The notes: generated by a model from the sequence alone, not told the origin. A stretch of DNA of 64,000 bases from Borovskyia barvae (GCA_030849085.1 JASAOM010001010.1:1-64000); one strand, 5' to 3'. Numbered from the stretch's first letter, positions 8,937-19,743 are shown. Translations and numbers: made by a program.

Positions 8937-10934
8937 CTACTTCTCTTCTTCGCTTTCACTCGAAGATTTCGTCTCGGCGACGCGACGGTCGCTCATACCC
9001 CCTTCCTCGCTTCGGTGACGCTTCGATGCCGGTGCCTCACCGAGCACCTCCTTTCGCACCTTCTTGAGGGCTTTTTTAGCCAACGTGGTGATTTTGTTAG
9101 CCTTCTCTTCCACCTCAGCCACAGTGGCGTACGTGGGCAGCTGTTGCGCAATCCATTTTTGCGTGTGTGGGATGAAGCTCTCGAGGCGTTGCTGAAGTTT
9201 AGCAGAAGGAGGGCGCGGCATTTCGTTCACGGCGGAGGTAAGCGCAGCAATAGCCTTTTCGAGTGCGTGTCGAGCGGCTTCCTTCGCCACATCTACGGCA
9301 TCCTCCTTCAAGAACTTCTCGGAAATTTTGATCATCTCACGTACGTCCTCCTCCGAAAGTCGATCGGCGTTCTGCACGATGAGCGTCTGCTTCTTGTCCG
9401 CGAGCTCCTCTGTGCCGGTGATGGTGAGCAGCCCATTTGCGTCGATGGAGAAGGTAACCGTGATGGTGGGTTCGCCCTGCTTTGCTCGCGTAATGCCTTC
9501 CAGCGTGAACTCACCAAGTTTGTGGTTGTGCTTGGTGAGGGGCCGCTCACCCTCGTAGACGTATACGTCGACATCTGCCTGATAATCCTCTACCGTACTG
9601 TACTCCTTGGTGGCCTTGTAGGGTATTGTGGTGTTGCGGGGGATCACCACATCGAACTTGCCGCCGTCCACCTCAACGCCGATGCTCAGTGGCACGACGT
9701 CCATGAGCACGACGTTGGCGGTTCGTTCCGATCGCTGCTCTGGTGAGGTGGTGAGAATACTCGCCTGAACGGCTGCACCAATAGCGACTGCCTCGTCTGG
9801 GTGTACCGAGTTGCAGAGGCGCTCCTTCATGAAGAACGCCTTAAGTAAATCGCTGAGCTTGGGGATGCGCGAGCTTCCACCGACCAGTACCACTTCATCG
9901 ACATCCTCAACCTTCATGGATGCATCCTTCAGTGCTCGCTTAATAACCGCCATACATCTCTCAAACACCTTTGCATTCAGCTCCTCGAACTTGGCACGTG
10001 AGATGGGCAGCGTGTACTCATCACCCGAGGGAAGCACGCCATCCAGCGCCAATTCCTCCACGGTTGAATGAGAAAGCACACGTTTCACTCGCTCACAAGC
10101 AGTGCGCGCCTTGGCGAGAAGTCGGGGCTGGTCGGCGATGTTCGTGCCGAATCGAGCTTGCAGGTCTTCCAGAACGTGCATGAGGAGATTGGCGTCGATG
10201 TCTTGTCCACCGAGATGGGTGTCGCCAGCGGTGGCCTGCACGGCAAAGCTGCCGCTGTCGATGACGATGACCGACACATCGAAGGTGCCACCACCAAAGT
10301 CAAACACGACAACGTTGTGTGGTTTGTCCTCCCCTTGCTGTTGTCCACTACCGCTACCTATGCCAAGACCATAGCATAGCGCCGCAGCAGTGGGCTCGTT
10401 GATGATGCGCAAGACCTCAAGACCTGCAATTGCAGCTGCCGCCTTCGTTCGCTCGCGTTGGGCGTCATTGAAGTAGGCAGGAACCGTTATAACGGCTTTC
10501 GTGACTAGTTTGCCGAGGTGGCGCTCAGCACATTCCTTTAGGTAGGCTAGCACCTTGGCGGAGATCTGCTCCGGTGCCAGGTGCAGCTCCTCCCCCTTAT
10601 GCATGACATCGATTTGAATGCCATCCTTGGGGCCCTCGGAGACAGCGAACGGCCATCGGCGAAGATCCTCCTGAATACTCTTGTCGGAAAAGTGATGGCC
10701 AATCATTCGCTTAGCGTCAAACACCACATTCGGAACGCCTCGGCCCAACAGTGTCTTCGCAGCATCGCCGACCAGAACATCGTCGTTGTGGAAAGCCACA
10801 CACGACGGCGTCGTACGGTTGCCCATATCATTTGGAATTACCTCGACTTGGCCGCGCCCGTATACTGCCGAGCAGGAGTACGTAGTGCCTAGATCGATGC
10901 CGATGGCACCATCGAAGACCTCGGTATAACTCAT
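8937..10934 (-). CDS. Divergent cytosolic HSP70-related protein without EEVD
   Basis: 665 aa, full HSP70 length. The ATPase domain is clear: [15 protein letters not shown] near residue 11, [18 protein letters not shown] near 145, VVFDFGGGTFDVSVIV near 205, VVLVGGSSRIPKL near 340. A substrate-binding domain follows. The C-terminus is acidic and Ser-rich (SSSESEEEK) and lacks EEVD and the GGMP repeats, so TPR co-chaperones such as STI1 should not dock in the usual way. The frame continues 37 codons upstream, but family alignment and the ATG at MSYTEVFDGAIG fix the start. Kinetoplastids have extra cytosolic HSP70s named HSP70.4 and HSP70.c; position near the HSP70 array makes me favour HSP70.c, but I could not compare sequences. 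No signal peptide or ER-retention signal is seen. Confidence 0.93.
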   Translation of the reverse strand: MSYTEVFDGAIGIDLGTTYSCSAVYGRGQVEVIPNDMGNRTTPSCVAFHNDDVLVGDAAKTLLGRGVPNVVFDAKRMIGHHFSDKSIQEDLRRWPFAVSEGPKDGIQIDVMHKGEELHLAPEQISAKVLAYLKECAERHLGKLVTKAVITVPAYFNDAQRERTKAAAAIAGLEVLRIINEPTAAALCYGLGIGSGSGQQQGEDKPHNVVVFDFGGGTFDVSVIVIDSGSFAVQATAGDTHLGGQDIDANLLMHVLEDLQARFGTNIADQPRLLAKARTACERVKRVLSHSTVEELALDGVLPSGDEYTLPISRAKFEELNAKVFERCMAVIKRALKDASMKVEDVDEVVLVGGSSRIPKLSDLLKAFFMKERLCNSVHPDEAVAIGAAVQASILTTSPEQRSERTANVVLMDVVPLSIGVEVDGGKFDVVIPRNTTIPYKATKEYSTVEDYQADVDVYVYEGERPLTKHNHKLGEFTLEGITRAKQGEPTITVTFSIDANGLLTITGTEELADKKQTLIVQNADRLSEEDVREMIKISEKFLKEDAVDVAKEAARHALEKAIAALTSAVNEMPRPPSAKLQQRLESFIPHTQKWIAQQLPTYATVAEVEEKANKITTLAKKALKKVRKEVLGEAPASKRHRSEEGGMSDRRVAETKSSSESEEEK

Positions 10935-13119
10935 TTTCTTCGAGAGAAAAGGAGAAACCGGGGGGAGGAAAACTGCCTTTAAAGCAAAGCAAAGCGAAGC
11001 AGACGTGCCTGTCCGGTACCCACGCACACACACACACACACACACACACGCGAGCGCAATGCCGCCTCAAAAGACGGGATGGTTTGCGATGACACCCGGT
11101 TCGATCGCAGGTCCTTCGGCCAGCAAGGCTTCTCGTCACCGCCCCCTCCCTTGGTCCCTCTCCCCGTGCGCGCGAAAGGCACTGCAAGTGGGTGGTGGTC
11201 CGCTAAAGAAAGCGGTAAGCGCACAGAGAGAACAGCAAAAACGAAACCGTCACGAAAGGTGAGCGTTCTGGGGTAGCTCGAATATCTTGCGTAGCACCCA
11301 CCGGAAGAGGGTGTACGTATCGCCGAAATTCCAAACGTGCGAGTTTGTGTGGTGAGCAGTGCTTGGAAGCCGAGGGAGCTCACCCAATCGCTACACTGTC
11401 GATGGAGAAGTGAACACGTAGAGCAAACAGGCTTGGCTTAAGGGGAAAGGGAGGGGCAGAGACGAAAAATGTTCGAAGAGAGACCAAAGAAACGGAGCCG
11501 AGCAAAGCAAACAACGAAAAGCTGGAAGCTAAGATAGTGACGAGCAAAGAATGCAACCCAAGTCCCCTGCGATGTGGTGGAAGAGATGGAATAGGAGAAG
11601 GGGAGTACGGTGTAGAGTAAAGGAAGGGGTATGTCAAGGATCGCACGAGCTGCGAGATAAAAGTGAAGGTTGTGGCGAGCAAGGAGGGGGGAATGAAAAA
11701 AAAGAGGGGAGGGAGGGGAGTCTCCCAGTCACCGGCCCCCCGCTCTCTTGTTTCAGCTTCTTTTCTTGTTGGAAAAGTGCTGTGCAGAGAAGAAACGAGG
11801 TAAGCGGAACAGCGAGTAGTCAATGTGTGCGCGTGTGAATAGTCTCGTCTCCCCGAAGTTCTGTGCGTCGGTCTATTTGTTTGTGATTTCCTTTCCACTT
11901 TAAATCGATAGGTGATTGGAAAAGGCGGAGGGGGAGTCGATGGTGGTGAGCAGCGGAGGTGACGCGAACACGGTCCGCGGCTAGTGCCCTGTAGGAGAAG
12001 AAATGAGGGAAAGGGGGGCACTGTGCAAGCCCCCAAAAATGGTAAATACCGAAGAGGAAGCTCGGCCCTTACATCACGGAAGTAAGAGCAGATTCACGCA
12101 CCTTTTTTGTTTTCCTCCACATTTGGTTTTCGATAGAGACGCACGCAGCATGCACAGCGGTCAGAGGTGGTGCACGCGTGCCTCGGTTATGCTTGTGGAG
12201 CGAGGGTTGTGGCAGCGCCTTGCGTCTACGACAGCCGCAGAGATTGTAAAAGAGAAAGAAGAATGAGGAGGCAGAGAGAAGAGGAGCGGAGTACACAAGG
12301 TGTGAAAATTATTCTCCACGCCGTGCTACTTCAGTGGCAATCGGTTCGGAAGGAGAGCATGCTACAACACTCGAGAACAAAAAAAGTCCATTCATGAGGC
12401 TTTGAAGGGGGGAGCCAAAAAGAGAGAGGCAACCTACATACAGTCAAAGGAAGGAGAGGCCATTCCTGTGGGGGGGGGGGAAGGTGGAGTCCCTCCGCGT
12501 GATGCAGAGCGGGAGGAAAGAGAAGGAGAGATGACATCGTGCCTTGAAACCTCGAACAACATCGCAAATTGTATCCTCTAGTGAGTGTATGTGTTTCGTC
12601 GAGGCTTTGGGCATATAGAAAGTGGGGGGAGGGAGGGGGGCTCCGCAAGCTGGGTGGAGGAAAAGGATCCTCACTGGCCCATGAGAACCTGTACATCAAG
12701 AGGCCTATCTTCTTTTTCCTCGACGTCGTCACATCAAGTCGCTGCCTCACAGACGCAGACGTCACTGGCATGTGCAGAGGCTCGGAGATCTAGAAAGAGT
12801 CGAGGAGAAGAATGAAACCAGAAAAGGTTGGAAAGAGAAGCGACGGAGCGTAATGGGCTGCGTCGCCTTCCTTCGCTTCCACATACAAAAACAAACAGAA
12901 AAGATAACGCGATGACAAAGAGAAGCAGAGCACGCAGGACACAAGAGACTCGGCACTTGGCGCAGTAGTCTCGCGAGCATTTTAAAGCGACTTCGAGCAG
13001 AAGCGAGCATAGAAGAATACACAGACCGCCGCGCTCCGACACACAGACGCTGAAGTTCGCACTTTCACTCCAAGCATCCTTATCATTCCCCATACGTCTT
13101 GTCAAAGATTTTTTTGTAG
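10935..13119 (-). other. Long spacer (2.2 kb)
   Basis: No supported gene. A 218-codon minus frame at 11380-12036 starts at TTG and has UTR-like composition rich in Ser, Pro, Phe and Leu. The stretch holds a CA repeat at 11025-11049, poly-G near 12471-12480, and pyrimidine tracts for splicing of the HSP70-like gene. Confidence 0.5.
11025..11049. repeat. CA microsatellite
   Basis: 25-bp CA repeat about 90 bp upstream of the HSP70-like start codon, in the likely 5' flank of that gene. Confidence 0.95.
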
Positions 13120-16100
13120 CTACTCGATCACTAAGCGGTGCAAGTGGAAACGCAGATCCCGTGTTATGCCTTCTGCGTACTCCACACGACTGCGCGCCTT
13201 AGTTTCCATCGTGATGAGTTCTTCTACTTTCGACTCAATGTTGGCCACCCTCATCAACAAAAGCTCACGCAACTGTGCATCCATGTAGGTAGCCTCTGAG
13301 ACAAGCTTGAGATGTCCGAAAAGGAAATCAGGCCACAGTGTGCGCGTACCGTAGGATGTATGCACGTCCACAAGCAACCTCTCAAGGGAGCTTGCCCCAA
13401 GGCATGCCTCTCGCCAAATAAGCCGACGCTTGTCGCTCTCTTCTGCTGAGATCAAGCACCATCGCGCGAGCGGCGGATGATGGGCATGAGTTTCGTCGAC
13501 AGCGTCGCTGACGGCACGGCACTCGCGATGCCATACTGCATACATCGTCTCGTGGAGGAAAAGGCTATTTTGTAAATAAGCTGCAGCCAGGGCAGCGAGT
13601 CTCTCACTTTCGATGCGAGCGCGACACACCGCCTCTCGCGAGCACAACCGTTCTACCGGAGAGAGGGATGGCATTGGGAACTGAGTCTTTTGCGATGGCC
13701 GTGCCGCCACAATGCTGTTGCGCGCACAGCCGAGTGCGCGAGAATGCTGCAGCCAGATGTCCAGCTCGAGGCTGGCATGAACCTTGTCCTCGAGAGTGGT
13801 CGCGGCACGGTAGCACTCTTCTTGAAGTGCGGCGCGTTCCTTCAACTCCTTTCGTTCCAATTCGAACCGGCGTATGTGCTGTGCTGTGGCACGATCGCAG
13901 TCGAGCGTCCATCGCTCCCGCGCCTCCTCCGCGATGATGAGCGCTCGTTCCCTAAGACCCTGCTCGAAACTTTGACGCATCAGACTCAACAGCTTTGCGT
14001 TTTGCTGCACATAGCGCTGCCGGACGCTGGTGTATTCGTCTTGATAGACGGCAACGGCGATACCGTCGAACGCATTGCGGAAGCAGACCACCGCATCGTC
14101 GGACACGGTGGTCAGCGTCGGTTGCAAACCTGCTGCCGTGTAGTTCTGCGACTGTACAAGCACAGCAGACAGCGCCTGAGCGGAGGCCAACTTGTCATGA
14201 GCGAGTTGCTTGTGATGCAAGACATCCGCATAACTCGCCAGAATTTTTGGAGGTGAGGATGGAGCTTGGGATTCCTTGGGAAGAGTTATGGAATGAGCAA
14301 CAACCGAGGATGCAGGTGACAAGGCCACCAGTGGTTGTGAGGCGCAGACGTTGGTAGTATCCTGTTCGCGGTTAAAGGGGATATGTTTTGCCTCTCCGCT
14401 CTCTGCAGTGGCCGACCGACGCGCCAGCGACGCGGCCGAGGTCATCCTTAGGAATGAACGTTCACAGATCTCCTGCTTCATAATGCGACCTCTCTCCTTG
14501 ACCTCAGCGGCTATCAGAATCAGCTTGGAGCTGCTCGGCATCATTACAACAGGAAAACCACACAGCGGGGGGCGATGGGTGGCAAAAGTGTCATGTGGAG
14601 AAGCGTCGTCGTAAAGCCGCACGGATACGCCATCTCCTCCCTCTGTACACCCCATGGCTTCCGCTGCCCATCGGTGATGGCCCGAACCTTCCATCCATCG
14701 GGTGCACCGCCAGTTGTCAGAGGATGCACGACGGCGGCTCACTCTGCACAGCAGCAGCGGGAAAACGCCGATGCGCGCCACCGCCTGCAAGTCTGGTGGC
14801 GGTCTGCTGGCCAGCAACGCACGAGCACTTCGTGCTAGAGTGTTGGTATACTCATCTAGCAGAATGGCTCTGCGGAGAGGTTGGGTTGCGGCACGCACCA
14901 ACGCCTGCATTGCCTTTGCGATGTCCCTTTGATTCGAGAGACCGCGTGCATCGGCCAGCACTGGCCCATCCTGCAGTCGACGCAGAGATCGCTTGCATTT
15001 TTCGGTGGAGCAATGGCTAGGCAATTTCAAAACGGCGTGCCTCAGGGTGCCTCGCCGATGATGAGACCACGGTGCAGCGCGCAACATGCGCCACCACCGC
15101 TGTAGCACGAGGAGAGCTCGCATGCATGCAGGGGATCGCGTGTAGTGCTTCCAGAGCGCAAAGGTGCGATGGAAGAGTCGTGTCTCCTCCTCATACATTC
15201 GCTGTGTATGAAAGCACCATTCCAAAAAGAGACGATCCTTCTCCTCCTCATAGTGCAGCGCGCGGCGATCGTACATCTCACGAATACGCGCCTCGCACGG
15301 CGCCTCGGAGGGAGGCGCGGTAAGCGTCGAGCGACGCAACGGCGGCAAAGTGGATGGCGCCTTCACTATAGGAAAGAAATCGTCCATGCTGGGGGTATAC
15401 GCGAAGGCGGGTCGAAACGAGCGAACAGCGATTTTATGCTCAGCCTCGCGCACCATCACGGCAGTTCGCTGGAGCTCCACCGCGTCACACTGCTCCTGAG
15501 TACGCCAGGCGGCCATCATTTGCAACTCCTCTGCATGGAACGCAGCGCACAGCATCTCGAAAGAATCCTGCTCTGTCCCCTCAAGCACAGCTCGATCCAC
15601 CGACTCCTGAAAATTGATTAAAATCGGATCGTATACGGGGGCGGCGCTCTGTTCAGCCAAGATCCATGCCTGGTCGGTTGCCCTTTGTGAAACTGCGATG
15701 CGCGCTGCACCGCAGAGGCTCGCGCAAGCATTTTGGTGCCACCACCAGATTTCATCTCGCGTCTCCGCCTCCGAGCAGCGCGTTGCCGCCCTAGCGTGAG
15801 ACTCTGCGGTCGTAATGGTGGTAAGCTGATCGAGCCATATTGCTCGTTGAAGTTTGGCTTGAAGCACCGCACTCAATCGCGTCGGCGGCGGTAGCGGAGC
15901 AGCCACACTATCAGCCATCGTGATTGACCCTGAAGCTGCCGCTGCGACAAAAGTAACCCCACACGCTGCCGGAGGCGCTGTTTCCAATCGAGTGTGATCC
16001 GGAGAAGAAGAGAAAAAGGAGGAGGGGGCCCGTGGAGCTGAAACAGGGCGGTGGGGCATCAAGACCCTCCCCAACGTCCGAACTGGCGCAACTGTGGCTA

Positions 16101-16167
16101 CTGCCCACGCAGCCGGCGCCCTCTCGTTGGGGCACCGAAGCGCTGGCAATCGTTGCGTGTCACTCAT
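13120..16167 (-). CDS. Large helical protein of unknown function (1015 aa)
   Basis: Not recognised. The first about 95 residues are Pro/Ala/Ser-rich; the rest is dominated by charged helical segments with many aromatic residues. An internal motif occurs twice: AKLQRAIWLDQLT (104-116) and QPLRRAILLDEYT (429-441). A third, weaker echo is YQDEYTSVRQRY further on. RALLVLQRWWRMLRA (350-364) resembles an IQ-type calmodulin-binding helix. Segments such as YEEEKDRLFLEWCFHTQRMYEEE and FELERKELKERAALQEE suggest coiled coils. The ATG at 16167 is first after an acceptor AG at 16276-16277; an internal ATG at residue 84 (MADSVAAP) is an alternative. Cytoskeletal or flagellar localisation would fit but is only inference. 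Confidence 0.85.
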   Translation of the reverse strand: MSDTQRLPALRCPNERAPAAWAVATVAPVRTLGRVLMPHRPVSAPRAPSSFFSSSPDHTRLETAPPAACGVTFVAAAASGSITMADSVAAPLPPPTRLSAVLQAKLQRAIWLDQLTTITTAESHARAATRCSEAETRDEIWWWHQNACASLCGAARIAVSQRATDQAWILAEQSAAPVYDPILINFQESVDRAVLEGTEQDSFEMLCAAFHAEELQMMAAWRTQEQCDAVELQRTAVMVREAEHKIAVRSFRPAFAYTPSMDDFFPIVKAPSTLPPLRRSTLTAPPSEAPCEARIREMYDRRALHYEEEKDRLFLEWCFHTQRMYEEETRLFHRTFALWKHYTRSPACMRALLVLQRWWRMLRAAPWSHHRRGTLRHAVLKLPSHCSTEKCKRSLRRLQDGPVLADARGLSNQRDIAKAMQALVRAATQPLRRAILLDEYTNTLARSARALLASRPPPDLQAVARIGVFPLLLCRVSRRRASSDNWRCTRWMEGSGHHRWAAEAMGCTEGGDGVSVRLYDDASPHDTFATHRPPLCGFPVVMMPSSSKLILIAAEVKERGRIMKQEICERSFLRMTSAASLARRSATAESGEAKHIPFNREQDTTNVCASQPLVALSPASSVVAHSITLPKESQAPSSPPKILASYADVLHHKQLAHDKLASAQALSAVLVQSQNYTAAGLQPTLTTVSDDAVVCFRNAFDGIAVAVYQDEYTSVRQRYVQQNAKLLSLMRQSFEQGLRERALIIAEEARERWTLDCDRATAQHIRRFELERKELKERAALQEECYRAATTLEDKVHASLELDIWLQHSRALGCARNSIVAARPSQKTQFPMPSLSPVERLCSREAVCRARIESERLAALAAAYLQNSLFLHETMYAVWHRECRAVSDAVDETHAHHPPLARWCLISAEESDKRRLIWREACLGASSLERLLVDVHTSYGTRTLWPDFLFGHLKLVSEATYMDAQLRELLLMRVANIESKVEELITMETKARSRVEYAEGITRDLRFHLHRLVIE

Positions 16168-16806
16168 GGTCTTCTGGAATTTCCCTTTTCAGGATGTTGC
16201 TGTCACTGCGCGCACCTGTCGCACTGCCACGACTTGATTTGGGGTGCTTTCAGTGCAGCGAAGGCAACTATGCGCCTGGTACAGTTAGTGGGAAGTAGTG
16301 AGAGCACCAAGAGTGGAAACAGGATAGGAAAAAGGAGGACGAGATACAATACCAGGTAGTTGATGAGGCAAGAGCATGAGGGAAACACCACAGCAGGAGG
16401 CACTATGAGGGAAGGCGATGAGAAGAGCGATAGCCCCGGAGGGAGGAGGTGTGGCCGCGCAAAGATGTTGCGGTGAAAGAGCACGACTTTTCCCATCGGG
16501 AAGGTCCATGAAGACGGCCTCGTTGCCAAGAGCGAGAGAAAAAACGGATTTGGCGACAAACGCCAGGAAACCAAAAAAGACAACAAGTGAGGCTCATGAT
16601 CGTAGAATGACCTGGCTTCTCTCCAAGCCGCTGCCAACGTGCTATAAAAGAAAGGGGAACTCGAAAGGAGCTCCACTCCATCCACTTCTCCTCTCAGTCA
16701 TGGTGAAGAGTCTCTTTCCGAAGCGTCGAGCCGGAGGATGCCTTGAGCAGCCCCACTGAATCCCTCTCTCTGGGGCTGTGGCTACGGAAAAGGGCAGTGC
16801 AGAGCC
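16168..16806 (-). other. Spacer with acceptor for the 1015-aa gene
   Basis: No supported gene. Pyrimidine-rich on the minus strand between about 16283 and 16400, with AG at 16276-16277 as the first candidate acceptor. No ATG intervenes before 16167. A frame at 16203-16685 has UTR-like composition. Confidence 0.5.
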
Positions 16807-18264
16807 TCAAAACTTCAAACTGGATTGCCACAGCCGATCTTCGCGACGAGGGAGAAGTTGAAGGTGGTGGCGCGTGACAGCTGAATGGATAGGGACCTTC
16901 GGGGTTGTCGGAGAAGTTGAGGATGTGTACGAGAAAGCGGTGTTGTCCGCAGCAGGACGAACGTAACAAGGGATGAGGTACGGCGTATCCAGTGCGCTTT
17001 CATTTCTGTATTCATCCTCGCCATATAAGGGCAGAATTTCCACTCGCTCTCTACTATCCCCATCACTCCCCATTGTGATGCTGCTCTCATCCACGTCGAG
17101 CACCGCAACATTGGCAGCTGGTGAGGCGCCCCTTTCACTGTCGTTCACCCCCTCCGACAGCACCTCCATCACTTCATGTGCCACCTCATCGTCGACATCT
17201 ATGGCGGTGTCACAACGGCGACGCCGCTTACGACCCAAATGAGGTGTCGTGAAGGAGGCAGTATCACTACAATGAGAATGAGCGATACCCAACGGTTGCA
17301 ACGGATTTGAACGTGAGGTAGCGATGTTCCCAGGGGCATGTGAAGTAGTCACTGGACGCTGTAACGAGTCATCTGCATCGGCGCATGCTTGCAACCTCGC
17401 CTCTCGCTGGGCGATTTGGTCATCAATGGCACGCAGCTCCTTCGTGGAGTGATAATGCGCGCGGAGCGCGTTCAGTTTCCGAGTTCGGCGTTCCCGCAGC
17501 CGTTGTTCTTTGCGAAGATCTGCCTGAAGAAGAAGTAGCTGAGGGGTAACCTGAGCCATATACAGCTCCAGCTCTGTCATGCCCATTTGATCGAGCAGAA
17601 GAGCCCCGTGCGGCACAGCAATGGAAGTAGACGAGCCAACCAGTTCCTCGTTTTTGGTATACGAACCATCTGCTGGCACCGGACTAGGGAAGCAACGCTC
17701 CTCCTCCTTCACGTCTGCCAGACATCTCGCCCGCCGCTCATGCAAATTGGCGCATGAGTGCATTAGCTCAGTCACGCGTCGCCGATGACTGTACAAGTCA
17801 CGAAGGGATCGCAGAAGCAGTTTCTGTGTTGTATGCACTTGCTTGTAGGCAGCTTCTAACGATTTGGCGGTCGACACCGCCGCAGGAAGGGGATTGGCTA
17901 CGGCTGAGTCGTCCTGAGCACCGTCGTCGACGCTCTGGAAGAAAAGGGGGATGATACGTGTGATGGGAACAAGGCACGAGGGGCACACCCACAAATCACT
18001 CTCGCGTTCATATCGAAGGCTACTGATGTTGCCAAACGCATTACTAGATCCGGGTCTGCCCACTTCCTCCGCCGCCTCCGTTTCGTTTGGAAGATCAGCA
18101 GTGTCAATTCCCTTGAGTAGCTTTCCGCGACGTCGAATGAACTCGGCGCAGCCCATATGAAGGATATGCTGACACGGCATCAGAAGGCCGCCCCGCTGGG
18201 GCCCCTCTATCCCTACTAACGCGCCACATTCACAGCAGCTGCATCCGTCACTACGGCCGTCCAT
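16807..18264 (-). CDS. RING-finger protein with coiled coil
   Basis: 485 aa. Cysteine/histidine spacing fits a RING-H2 zinc domain: C10-x2-C13, C31-x-H33, H36-x2-C39, then C94-x2-C97 in WVCPSCLVP. This suggests an E3 ubiquitin or SUMO-type ligase. The 54-residue gap between the sixth and seventh zinc ligands is longer than in most RINGs. Residues of about 125-290 are Leu/Arg/Glu-rich and likely coiled coil. A basic patch GRKRRRRCD (about 340) could be a nuclear signal. Acidic-flanked hydrophobic runs VAVLDVDE (about 386) and VEILPLYGED (about 407) resemble SUMO-interacting motifs. The frame extends upstream to a TTG at 18303, but the first ATG is at 18264 (MDGRSDGC). Substrate unknown. Confidence 0.82.
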   Translation of the reverse strand: MDGRSDGCSCCECGALVGIEGPQRGGLLMPCQHILHMGCAEFIRRRGKLLKGIDTADLPNETEAAEEVGRPGSSNAFGNISSLRYERESDLWVCPSCLVPITRIIPLFFQSVDDGAQDDSAVANPLPAAVSTAKSLEAAYKQVHTTQKLLLRSLRDLYSHRRRVTELMHSCANLHERRARCLADVKEEERCFPSPVPADGSYTKNEELVGSSTSIAVPHGALLLDQMGMTELELYMAQVTPQLLLLQADLRKEQRLRERRTRKLNALRAHYHSTKELRAIDDQIAQREARLQACADADDSLQRPVTTSHAPGNIATSRSNPLQPLGIAHSHCSDTASFTTPHLGRKRRRRCDTAIDVDDEVAHEVMEVLSEGVNDSERGASPAANVAVLDVDESSITMGSDGDSRERVEILPLYGEDEYRNESALDTPYLIPCYVRPAADNTAFSYTSSTSPTTPKVPIHSAVTRHHLQLLPRREDRLWQSSLKF

Positions 18265-19743
18265 GTTCGGGCCACAAACTATGATTCCCTGAAGCGCAAT
18301 CAATCAAGACTCGAGTAAGCTTCAGATGCCAGCCACGCCAACGCGATGAGCAACAGAAAAATGGGAGTGGAGAAAGTCGATCAGCAAAAAAAAAAGGGGG
18401 AACGGAAAAAGAGAGAGAAAGAGAAGGCCTGAGAAAGGAATAGGAGGAGTGAAAGAGCACCTACGGCACCACCTTCGCACGTTTATTTTTTCCGCGTTCT
18501 ACCACTCCACCCTCACTGCCGTACGTACTCGCAATGACCCCGCGCCTACCGCCTATGATTGCATACACCACTACAACGCAAACGATGTGAAAATCCTTCC
18601 GCAGCAGCAGCAGAGGAAAAAAATAAAGCGGGGGTGGAAGGGTAGGCAGGAGCCAGAAGATGAAGGCTCCACCAAGTCCATGTCGTGTGCCCCATGTTGA
18701 GTGGCAACGGGAAGGGAAAGAGGCAAAGATTTCGTGGAGGTACATAAAAAATGAGTAGCCCCCCACAAATCAAAAGGAGGAGAAATTCTCTGCATCGCCG
18801 CGCTTCACAAAAGGCACTTGTCTACGCACTCAGTTGGGCAACGGTGATGCATTTCGATGACGGCTTCGCGTGGAGTTTTCCCAAAGCGGGTGAAGAAAGA
18901 GGGGAGATGAGGAGTATCCACCAAAAACGATGTTATTTGAGGAAGCACAGGGGTACTGCGGGGGAGAGAGATGAGAAAGTCGAGAACGAAAAGGAGGGAG
19001 CTCGAAGTCTGCTGCCATCTCAGCGGTCGCACGGCCTTCTTAGCGACCGCATTGCTCTTGAGATGCTACCAGAAAATGGAATAGTGCAAAATAGTACGGC
19101 GAGCCTCTCCTCTCCTTCCACTTCCCACTACTCTCCTGCACCCCCCACCCCCGTTGGCTTCCTTCCTACTCATCTCGTTCGCCTCACCTCTGGGATCCTC
19201 CCTCCTTCTTCACTTCTCGTCACCTCCCAAGCAGAACCATTTCTTCCACGGCGGTTTCCTTGTCGCTGTCTCCGTCATCGGTACGGTTAGAAGGTTCTTC
19301 ATCCCACTGCGGACGAGTCTTTCCACCACCGCCCGTCTTCTCAACCACCTTCCCCACCCTTGCATTGTCTTTGTATCTTCCGCGGAAACAGAAAAATAAA
19401 AGAAGAAGAGGGGAGGGGAAAACAGGAAGGAACTGCAGATGTTTTTTTTTTGGAAGGCAGCAGATCAATTTCTCATCCTCGACATCCCCACCGCCGAAAC
19501 AAAAAATAAAACTAGCCTACATCGGGAAAGGGAATCCATGTTTTGCCAACACTGCATGAGAGGGAATGGGGAGAGGCGGGAGGAAAAGTATGCGAGTGGT
19601 GTATCGCCCACGCACCTTTTCCCAACCATTCCTTCGCATACGGGCGAACACGACACAGTTCTAAAACAGTACACGAAATCAACTTTGAAGGTGGAGCCGC
19701 AGCCGCTGCTTTCCACCATTGGGTACATTCATCATTTGCGCTG
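18265..19743 (-). other. Spacer with plus-strand pyrimidine block
   Basis: No supported gene. Near 18265-18430 the minus strand has pyrimidine tracts suitable for splicing of the RING gene. At about 19095-19330 the pyrimidine-rich strand is the plus strand, opposite to the direction of the genes. Open frames here have low-complexity composition. Confidence 0.5.

Noticed and set aside
10935-11045. 37-codon extension of the HSP70-like protein
   Set aside because: Its first residues come from the CA repeat, and the family N-terminus begins at MSYTEVFDGAIG.
11380-12036. 218-codon minus-strand frame
   Set aside because: Starts at TTG, composition is Ser/Pro/Phe/Leu-rich like UTR, and there is no motif.
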